Assembly (NCBI GenBank): GCA_003240795.1
Contig: QFNK01000132.1
Coordinates: forward strand, 1 to 5,840
Origin: Micavibrio aeruginosavorus
GTDB lineage: Bacteria > Pseudomonadota > Alphaproteobacteria > Micavibrionales > Micavibrionaceae
Direction: 5' to 3'
Length of the DNA: 5,840 nucleotides
The notes below the pieces were generated by a model that was given only the letters and a program-made list of their open reading frames with translations, searched no databases and was not told where the DNA came from. Shown here in pieces: positions 1 to 5,840 of the stretch. Numbering within the stretch: the first letter of the stretch is position 1; each line of letters starts with the position of its first letter. The position numbers and the translations under genes were made by a program.

Positions 1-2
1 AT

Positions 3-2120
3 CTGATTGCCTCATGCCCCATTACCTTGCGGCGCATCATAGGCGTGCTGACCGTGCTATCGCTACCGCGCCCGGCCACCCTGTTGAAAGCGGTTTTCCA
101 CTATCTTCGTCGCGATCTGGCCGCAAGCCGGGAGGCTTGCTCGCAAGACGTGCTCAATATCCTGGCACGACTCGGTTATTTTTCCCGTTCTTCCGGCCTG
201 AACATCCGCGAGATAGACAGCCGCATTCTCCCCGTCATCTTCGTGCATGACAATGTTCCGTTGATCATCCTTTCCAAAGAAGATCAAAAGCTGAAGATTT
301 TCAGGAACGGTGAGGAAAGCTACATAGATGTCGAGCGTCTGCACCATACGAGTGGAAAAGCCATCACATTCGAACGGTTTGACGAGACAAGGCCGGCGAC
401 ATCCAAATTCGTTCGCAGTGCTACGGGGAACAGCTGGTTCAGATCCCTGCTCGGCAGGTTTCATGGCACGTTCGCGCAAATATTGAGCGCAGGACTTGTC
501 ATCAACCTGATCTCCCTTGCTACGCCATTGATGATTATGCTGGTCTACAACCGCGTCATATCGACGGGAACGGTTGAAACGCTTCCCATGATCATGGCGG
601 GTATGGCGCTTGCCATCGTGTTTGAGATTTTCCTTCGCAACACACGCTCCCGCGGGCTGTCGTGGATTGCGGCGCGCCTTGATAACAGTGTCGGGAATGT
701 CATATTCGCGCATTTCCTGAACCTGCCTCCGTCGCTGATCGAGCGCGCCTCCGTTCCTGCCCAGATCGCCCGTATCAAGACATTTGAATCCATCCGCGAC
801 TTCTTCTGCGGCTCGGTATTTCTGTCGCTGATCGAAATGCCGTTTATCGTATTTGCGGCGCTTGCGATTTATTTTATAGCCGGAAGCCTTGTTCTCGTCC
901 CTTTCGTGATGAGCCTTTTATACGCAATCCTTTTTATCGCCATCTATAAGAAGGTAAAAACATCCATCCGCATCGCGGCGCGCTCGAGTTCTACAAAACA
1001 GCAATTCGCAATAAATAGCTTTGAAAAAATTAGAGGAATCCGCGCATACGGCCTGACAGAAACCTGGATGAACAAATACCGCGACCTGTCTGGCAAGGAA
1101 ATGATGGCGCATTTCCATTTAGGATTCCTCGGCATGGCGGGAGAAACGCTTGCCAATGCACTGACCATCCTGTCCGCCGCCGTTACGATCGCCTTTGGCG
1201 CGCATATGGTATGGACAGGACAGATCGGCACGGGCGCGCTGGTGGCAACCATGATCCTTGTCTGGCGCGTCACCACGCCGTTTTACAATTTCTGCACCAT
1301 CATTCCCCGCCTCGAGCAGATCCGCCAGAGCATCATCCAGGTCAACACCCTGATGGATATGGAGACAGAGGATCAGAAGGCGAAATTCGCGTCCGTGCTT
1401 GCGGCGATCAAGGGGCGCATTACATTCTCCAACATATCCGTAAAATATCAGGAAGATGCGGACAGCATTCTTTCCGGCATGAGCATGGATATACAGGCAG
1501 GCGATATCGTTTCTATCACGGGCGAAAACGGCGCCGGGAAATCCAGCCTGCTTAAAATCGTCAAAGGGCTTTATAAACCCGCAACAGGATTCATCCAGAT
1601 CGACGGATTCGATGTGCGCCAGCTGGACGGTCCTTCCCTTCGCCGCCAGATCGCGTATGTGCCGCAGCATGCCGATTATTTCGAGGGCAGCATCCTTGAG
1701 AATTTACGCCTCTGTAACCCGATGGCGTCCGAGGACGATGTCCGCGAAGCCCTGCGCCTTGCCGTATGCCTTGACGCGGTCGAAGCCATGCCGGACAAGC
1801 TGGACACGGTTATCAACCGTTACACGACCTTTGGCCTTCCGGACAATCTGGCGCTGCGTCTTTCGCTTGCCCGCCTTTACCTCCATACAGCTCCGATCCT
1901 GCTGATCGACGAAATCCCGAACAGCGTGCTATCCGGCAATGCCGGTAAAAACCTGCGGGATTATCTTGCGCGGATCAAAGGCAAACGCACGTGCCTGATC
2001 GTCACATACCGCGAGGACTTCATGACTATGTCCGACACAGTCCTTTATCTAAGACGCGGTCAAGCGCCCCTTTACGACACGCCCCAAAAACTCATGAAAC
2101 TCATTACGGAGGCCGCATAA
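3..2120 (+). CDS. Type I secretion ABC permease/ATPase (LapB-like), degenerate NBD; 5' end open
   Basis: Inner-membrane ABC exporter subunit of a type I secretion system. The frame is open to the left edge. The first possible start inside is TTG at 27, which has no Shine-Dalgarno, so the true start is probably a little upstream; residues below count from 27. Residues 1-105 resemble the inactive C39-like domain of these transporters: the peptidase His position appears to be Pro78 (NVPLIIL). Six membrane segments lie near 151-173, 186-204, 259-280, 282-306, 373-395 and 401-423, with family-typical stretches such as TPLMIMLVYNRV and FESIRDFF. The nucleotide-binding domain (about 463-697) has A-loop Tyr474, Walker A GENGAGKSS (499-507), Q-loop Gln547 and Walker B ILLIDE (624-629). 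The signature is LPDNL (604-608) instead of LSGGQ, the D-loop is SVLS (633-636), and the H-loop His is Tyr661. Such a domain normally needs a canonical partner. It overlaps the HlyD gene downstream, which supports the type I secretion role. The family call is secure; the substrate is unknown. Confidence 0.93.
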   Translation: MIASCPITLRRIIGVLTVLSLPRPATLLKAVFHYLRRDLAASREACSQDVLNILARLGYFSRSSGLNIREIDSRILPVIFVHDNVPLIILSKEDQKLKIFRNGEESYIDVERLHHTSGKAITFERFDETRPATSKFVRSATGNSWFRSLLGRFHGTFAQILSAGLVINLISLATPLMIMLVYNRVISTGTVETLPMIMAGMALAIVFEIFLRNTRSRGLSWIAARLDNSVGNVIFAHFLNLPPSLIERASVPAQIARIKTFESIRDFFCGSVFLSLIEMPFIVFAALAIYFIAGSLVLVPFVMSLLYAILFIAIYKKVKTSIRIAARSSSTKQQFAINSFEKIRGIRAYGLTETWMNKYRDLSGKEMMAHFHLGFLGMAGETLANALTILSAAVTIAFGAHMVWTGQIGTGALVATMILVWRVTTPFYNFCTIIPRLEQIRQSIIQVNTLMDMETEDQKAKFASVLAAIKGRITFSNISVKYQEDADSILSGMSMDIQAGDIVSITGENGAGKSSLLKIVKGLYKPATGFIQIDGFDVRQLDGPSLRRQIAYVPQHADYFEGSILENLRLCNPMASEDDVREALRLAVCLDAVEAMPDKLDTVINRYTTFGLPDNLALRLSLARLYLHTAPILLIDEIPNSVLSGNAGKNLRDYLARIKGKRTCLIVTYREDFMTMSDTVLYLRRGQAPLYDTPQKLMKLITEAA

Positions 2121-2122
2121 TG
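2106..2122 (+). promoter_or_regulatory. Ribosome binding site and TAATG stop/start overlap of the HlyD gene
   Basis: ACGGAGG at 2106-2112 lies 7 bases before ATG 2120, and the ABC stop TAA (2118-2120) shares its last A with that ATG. This fixes the HlyD start at 2120 rather than at an upstream in-frame ATG at 1991, and suggests translational coupling of the two secretion genes. Confidence 0.85.
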
Positions 2123-3436
2123 AACAAGAGCAAGGAAAAGCAGCTAAGGCATCTTTCCCAGTCGCTTCAACTGGAGGAAGCCGTCAATCCCGCCATTATC
2201 CGGACAACGATGACAACGGTCAGTCTGGCCATCATCGCCTTTACAATCTGGGCAGGTTTTACCAATATCAACGAAGTAGCACGGACACCGGGTGAAGTCG
2301 TACCCGATGGATACGAACAGGTTGTTCAGCATCTTGAAGGCGGCATCGTCGACCAGATCAATGTCCGCGAAGGCGATATTGTTGAAAAAGGCCAAACCGT
2401 TATTATCCTGCGCGGCGCGGGGACGGACGAAGACCTTGAACGTGCGGTCAGCAAACAGACCTCCCTTTCCATGCAGGAAGAGCGTTTGCGCGCATACATA
2501 GAAAAGCGTCAGCCTGACTTCTCGCCCTTCGAGCAATCCCATGCCGATATCGTGCGCGACCAGAAAAATTTCTTTCAAAACATGCAAAGCGCGAACAATG
2601 AGGAACAGCTCGTCATCAAGCGCCAGATCGAACAGAAGCGGCAATCCATTACCAGCCTGTCCGTAGAACTCGAAACGGAAAGGCGGAATCTCCAAATCTC
2701 CTCAAACCTGTTCGAGAAGAAGCAGCAACTGCACGCCAAAGGATTTCTATCCGAAACAAAATTCCTTGAAGCCCAACAGTCGATGAATAAAATACAAGGC
2801 AGCGTTACGCGCATTCAGAGCCAGATGGCCACGGCGCGCGCGGAAATAGACGAGTATCAGAACCGTCTTACATCTTTAAGCCTCGGCCAGAACGACCGTA
2901 TAAACGAGCGGCTCGATGCCATCATCGCGGAAAAAGAGCAGAACGGCGAAATCATACGCAAGCTGGAGGAAAAATCAAAACGGCTTGCGATACAAGCGCC
3001 TGTTACGGGTGTTGTAAACGGCCTTACCCTTAATACGATCGGCTCCGTCGTGCGGCCGGGGGAAACCATTATGAACATCGTTCCGGTTAATGAAGAACTT
3101 GTCGTCGAAGTCAAAATTCCGCCGCAGCATATCGGGCATGTGCATGTCGGACAAGATGTGAAGGTAAAACTCAGCAGCTATGACTTTTCCCGTTACGGTC
3201 TTGTCAACGGCAAGCTGGAAAAAATATCCGCCACCACATTCAACGGTCAGAACGGCGAGCGTTATTATCAGGGGAAAATCAAGGTCGAGCGGAATTACGT
3301 CGGCAACGATCGTCATCATCCCATCATGCCGGGCATGACCGTCATGGCCGAAATCATCACGGGTGAGAAGACGATCCTTCAATACCTTCTCAAGCCCATC
3401 CATAATTCTTTAAAGACAGCGTTTAGCGAACGATAA
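2120..3436 (+). CDS. HlyD-family type I secretion membrane fusion protein
   Basis: Periplasmic adaptor of 438 residues that would join the ABC protein to an outer-membrane TolC-like channel. A short cytoplasmic N-terminus is followed by one membrane anchor (about 32-50). The first half of the lipoyl/biotinyl-like domain (about 64-97) carries QHLEGGIVDQINVREGDIV. A long Glu/Gln/Lys-rich helical region (about 105-287) is the expected coiled-coil hairpin. The second lipoyl half starts at RLAIQAPVTGVV (from 288) and continues with GSVVRPGETIMNIVP. A beta-barrel and membrane-proximal region follow, then the family C-terminus: PGM (404-406), YLLKPI (422-427) and final AFSER. Length and domain order are normal, with no sign of truncation. 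The start is chosen from the strong ribosome binding site and the TAATG overlap; the upstream in-frame extension from 1991 lies inside the ABC gene. The pairing with a LapB-like ABC hints at a large adhesin or RTX-like substrate, but no substrate gene is visible. Confidence 0.96.
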   Translation: MNKSKEKQLRHLSQSLQLEEAVNPAIIRTTMTTVSLAIIAFTIWAGFTNINEVARTPGEVVPDGYEQVVQHLEGGIVDQINVREGDIVEKGQTVIILRGAGTDEDLERAVSKQTSLSMQEERLRAYIEKRQPDFSPFEQSHADIVRDQKNFFQNMQSANNEEQLVIKRQIEQKRQSITSLSVELETERRNLQISSNLFEKKQQLHAKGFLSETKFLEAQQSMNKIQGSVTRIQSQMATARAEIDEYQNRLTSLSLGQNDRINERLDAIIAEKEQNGEIIRKLEEKSKRLAIQAPVTGVVNGLTLNTIGSVVRPGETIMNIVPVNEELVVEVKIPPQHIGHVHVGQDVKVKLSSYDFSRYGLVNGKLEKISATTFNGQNGERYYQGKIKVERNYVGNDRHHPIMPGMTVMAEIITGEKTILQYLLKPIHNSLKTAFSER

Positions 3437-3448
3437 GGACGTATCATG
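3435..3448 (+). promoter_or_regulatory. Ribosome binding site of the REC-GHKL gene
   Basis: AAGGA at 3435-3439 overlaps the HlyD stop codon (3434-3436) and lies 6 bases before ATG 3446. With only 9 bases between the genes there is no room for a separate promoter, so the response regulator is most likely read on the secretion transcript. Confidence 0.7.
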
Positions 3449-4399
3449 AACCAGCAAGTCAAAAACATCGTACCGTTCCTGAGAAAGGACGAGGCACCGC
3501 TGAATATACTAGTGGTCGAGGATGACCGTCTGGAACGGATATTTCTGGGCCAGCAGATCACCGAGCTGGGGCACGTCATGGTCGAGGCGGAGAACGGCAA
3601 GGTCGCGCTCGACATATTGAACGACAATGCATCGGCAATTGACGTCATCATCATGGACAGGATGATGCCAGTTCTGGACGGGATCAGCGCAGTCCGGCGG
3701 ATAAAAGAAAGCAAGATCCTTAAAGGCATTCCGATCATCATGGTCACCGGATCGTCCAGTTCAAAGGACATGCAGGAAGGCATAGATGCCGGTGTTTTCT
3801 ATTATCTCGGGAAACCCGTAAACGAGGATGTTTTGAAATCCGTCCTTCTGGCTGCGTCGCGCGAATCCGCGCAGTACCGCCAGCTCGGGGAAGAATTACA
3901 AAAGCACAATTCGAGCTTCCATCTTATCCAGAGCTGTAAATTCTATCTCAATACGCTGGAACAGGCAGAAGTTATTGCCGCCTTTATGGCGCATTGCTTT
4001 CCCGATCCGCAGAGAACCCTTCCCGGTCTAGCCGAACTGCTTATCAATGCCATAGAGCACGGCACTTACGATATAGGATATGAATTTAAGTCGCAGCTGT
4101 TGGAAACCGGAACGCTGCGCGCGGAACTGCAACGCCGTGCAAAGCTTCCCGAATATACCGACAAATTCGTCGAGGCCATTATCACGCACAAGGACAACGG
4201 CATATATGCGGTGATTACGGATCAGGGAAAAGGATTTAACTGGCGCAAATACATGAATATCGAACCATCACGCTCCCACGACAATCACGGGCGCGGAATA
4301 GCGCAGGCCAATGCACTCAGTTTCGACAAGCTTACATTCAACGAGGCGGGAAACCAGGCCATCGGATTCGTCAGCAGAACCCCACAACTTCAATGGTAA
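3446..4399 (+). CDS. Response regulator: receiver domain fused to GHKL/RsbW-like ATP-binding domain
   Basis: Cytoplasmic signalling protein of 317 residues. The receiver domain (about 19-137) is complete: acidic pair Asp26/Asp27, phosphoacceptor Asp71 in IIMDRMMP, Thr101 in VTGSS, and Lys123 in LGKPV. After a linker (about 138-190) comes a GHKL-type ATP-binding domain (about 191-317) with N-box ELLINAIEHG (Glu197, Asn201), G1 box DQGKGF (259-264) and G2 box HGRGI (281-285). An insert of about 40 residues rich in charged positions separates the N-box from the next strands. There is no HisKA/H-box histidine, so this is not a classical hybrid kinase. The ATPase part looks more like RsbW/SpoIIAB, which in known systems bind a sigma factor and phosphorylate an STAS antagonist; neither partner is visible here. 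The downstream histidine kinase is the obvious candidate to phosphorylate Asp71, but this is inferred from adjacency. Domain calls are firm; the output is unknown. Confidence 0.9.
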   Translation: MNQQVKNIVPFLRKDEAPLNILVVEDDRLERIFLGQQITELGHVMVEAENGKVALDILNDNASAIDVIIMDRMMPVLDGISAVRRIKESKILKGIPIIMVTGSSSSKDMQEGIDAGVFYYLGKPVNEDVLKSVLLAASRESAQYRQLGEELQKHNSSFHLIQSCKFYLNTLEQAEVIAAFMAHCFPDPQRTLPGLAELLINAIEHGTYDIGYEFKSQLLETGTLRAELQRRAKLPEYTDKFVEAIITHKDNGIYAVITDQGKGFNWRKYMNIEPSRSHDNHGRGIAQANALSFDKLTFNEAGNQAIGFVSRTPQLQW

Positions 4400-4405
4400 A
4401 AAATG
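4397..4405 (+). other. Three-base junction between response regulator stop and kinase start
   Basis: TAA at 4397-4399 is followed after three A residues by ATG at 4403. No purine-rich Shine-Dalgarno is evident before this ATG, so translation of the kinase probably depends on ribosomes finishing the upstream gene. The next in-frame ATG (4430) has no better site and would remove half of the first membrane segment. Confidence 0.6.
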
Positions 4406-5840
4406 CGAAATTTTTCCTTACTCCTCGCGATGGTCGCTCCTGTTGCCCTATGGGTTGCCAGTACGGCTTCACTGACATATGAAAGTAGAACATCTTATAA
4501 CTCTCTCATAAAAAGCCATGTCGATATAACGAATGATAACATCCGGGATATTTTTGACACATATCAGGACATATCCCTGAACTTCGCTTCATATTTCAGC
4601 GCATCGAAAATTGTTTCCAGAACGGAAATGAAAACATTCTTTGAGAAAACGAATTTAAAGAAGGGATTACAGGCGCAAAGAGACAGCATCCAGTATTACG
4701 GCTGGTATTCCCTGAAAGATCCCCAAAAAGACAGTTTTTTTATCCCGCACAACGGAAAAAATATATCCGCACAATTTCTAAAATCTCCCGCAAGGAGTAT
4801 TGTTTCAGAATACACAACAGGTTTTCAATCAACCTATATAAAAGCCTCCGCAGGCGACAATCGCAAGATGATCGTCATGACGCAACCTTACAGTACCGGG
4901 CAGCAAACCACCGGATACATCTTTATGGCGGCGGCGATTTCAGAAATCAACAACATCATTGAATCCACATTGAAGCGGTCTTCCAATCTTTTGAACGTCA
5001 ACGTTTCATGGGGAGAAGCCGATCAGAGTGCGTCCGGACCGGATATATATTTCCATCAGGCCAATTTCGGAACGGTTCCCGTATATTTGTATTTTTCTCC
5101 CAAACATGAATGGTCAGCGTTCGGATCGGAAAACAAGCCGGCCATGCTTACAGGAATTTTCGGGCTAATTATAAATATCCTTATTGCGACGCATTTGTAC
5201 GGCATGGCGCGTCATACCATAAAAATGGAAGAGGAAAAGGATACGGCAAAAAACGATCTTTCTGAGAAGACAGCGTTCTATGCGAATATCCTGGAAAACC
5301 TTCCTGCCATACTGTTCGTGAAGGATGCGAAAAACGGCTATCGCTATACCATGTTCAACAAAGAGGCCGAAGAATTTTTCGGTTATAAACGCGAGTATAT
5401 GATCGGGAAAAACGATTTCGATTTTTATGATGAAGACGATGCAACGGCCTACCGTATGTTCGACGAAGCTACAATGAGGGGCGGCAAAGTCATCAACATA
5501 CCTTGCGAAACGGTAAAGACACCAACAGGAGAGTTTTTTGTATATACAAGAAAGCTGCCCATATACGACGCCAATGGCGAGCCCCAATATCTTATTGGCC
5601 TGACACAGGATATTACCAAACGCAAGAAGAATGAGATGGAGCTCGCCGAATACCGCGAGAATCTTGAAAAAATGGTCGACGAAAGGACTCGCCGTCTCAA
5701 AGACGCGTCATTGAAGGCCGAGGAAGCAAGCCGCCTCAAATCAGAATTTCTCGCAACGATGAGCCATGAAATCCGCTCCCCCATGAGCGGCATTCTTGGC
5801 ATGGCGGAGCTTTTGATGGACACAAATCCGTCGCAGGAGC
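4403..5840 (+). CDS. Membrane-bound PAS histidine kinase, 3' end outside the window
   Basis: The N-terminal 479 residues of a sensor histidine kinase; the frame has no stop up to the right edge. A first membrane segment (about 4-22) acts as signal anchor and a second lies near 246-270, enclosing about 220 periplasmic residues. That part carries a CHASE-like pattern (FASYFSASKIVSRTEMKTFF, then YYGWYSL), which suggests detection of a small extracellular ligand, though divergence leaves this uncertain. A PAS/PAC domain spans about 292-410, starting with ENLPAILFVKD and ending with GLTQDITKRKK. A charged helix (about 411-440) leads into HisKA, with H-box SEFLATMSHEIRSPM and phosphoacceptor His455. 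The residue at His+4 is Ser459, where Thr or Asn is usual. The ATPase domain, and any receiver domains of a hybrid kinase, would lie beyond the window. The sensor part looks AT-richer than the upstream genes. Kinase identity is firm; the ligand and target are unknown. Confidence 0.92.
   Translation, partial: MRNFSLLLAMVAPVALWVASTASLTYESRTSYNSLIKSHVDITNDNIRDIFDTYQDISLNFASYFSASKIVSRTEMKTFFEKTNLKKGLQAQRDSIQYYGWYSLKDPQKDSFFIPHNGKNISAQFLKSPARSIVSEYTTGFQSTYIKASAGDNRKMIVMTQPYSTGQQTTGYIFMAAAISEINNIIESTLKRSSNLLNVNVSWGEADQSASGPDIYFHQANFGTVPVYLYFSPKHEWSAFGSENKPAMLTGIFGLIINILIATHLYGMARHTIKMEEEKDTAKNDLSEKTAFYANILENLPAILFVKDAKNGYRYTMFNKEAEEFFGYKREYMIGKNDFDFYDEDDATAYRMFDEATMRGGKVINIPCETVKTPTGEFFVYTRKLPIYDANGEPQYLIGLTQDITKRKKNEMELAEYRENLEKMVDERTRRLKDASLKAEEASRLKSEFLATMSHEIRSPMSGILGMAELLMDTNPSQE

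Noticed and set aside
14..250. Frame-2 ORF beginning with ATG at 14
   Set aside because: It lies inside the ABC gene frame, which matches a known domain; its own translation is Arg/Pro/His-rich and looks like a shadow.
1119..1670. Long antisense ORF within the ABC gene (similar ones at 63-713, 2144-2695 and 2975-3403)
   Set aside because: All lie opposite well-supported genes; their translations show no domain pattern and are rich in Cys, His and Arg as expected of antisense shadows.
1836..1850. Frameshift or sequencing error as the cause of the missing LSGGQ
   Set aside because: The frame continues with correctly spaced flanking residues (LRLSLARL, then Walker B), so the change is by substitution and not by a shift.
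1991..2119. Upstream in-frame ATG extension of the HlyD protein
   Set aside because: It lies in the ABC coding end, lacks a ribosome site, and the extra residues look unlike HlyD; ATG 2120 has a clear ACGGAGG.
4400..4402. Possible separate promoter or terminator between response regulator and kinase
   Set aside because: Only three bases separate the genes, and I saw no hairpin followed by a T-run around the junction.
5165..5823. Two overlapping antisense ORFs opposite the kinase
   Set aside because: The + strand frame here encodes clear PAS and H-box motifs, so the antisense frames are shadows.

Overview
The window is almost completely coding. All genes are on the + strand and so tightly packed that they read as one operon: TAA/ATG overlap of 1 base, then gaps of 9 and 3 bases. 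In order it holds (1) an inner-membrane type I secretion ABC permease/ATPase, open at the left edge; (2) a complete HlyD-type membrane fusion protein; (3) a response regulator that joins a receiver domain to a GHKL/RsbW-like ATP-binding domain; and (4) a membrane-bound PAS histidine kinase that runs off the right edge just after its H-box. I see no RNA gene, CRISPR array, insertion sequence, terminator or convincing promoter. No stretch over 300 bases lacks a gene.

The organism is probably a Gram-negative proteobacterium, because an ABC/HlyD pair only makes sense with an outer membrane. The protein style (LapB-like ABC, HlyD ending in the PGM...YLLKP...AF.ER pattern, REC fused to an RsbW-like ATPase) and the moderate GC suggest an alphaproteobacterium. 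That placement is inference from general familiarity and cannot be refined without a search.

Positions 3-3436 encode two of the three parts of a type I secretion channel. The outer-membrane TolC-like part and the secreted substrate are not in the window. Positions 3446-5840 encode signalling proteins, probably the system that controls the secretion or a lifestyle switch linked to it, such as adhesion or biofilm formation. That link rests on gene order only.

The most notable point is the ABC protein. Its Walker A, Q-loop and Walker B are intact, but the LSGGQ signature reads LPDNL, the D-loop has lost its Asp, and the H-loop His is Tyr. This is the pattern of the degenerate half of an asymmetric ABC heterodimer, so a second, canonical ABC subunit may lie just upstream of the window. 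The second notable point is the co-transcription of a secretion pair with a REC-GHKL protein that has no phospho-accepting histidine domain, together with a sensor kinase.
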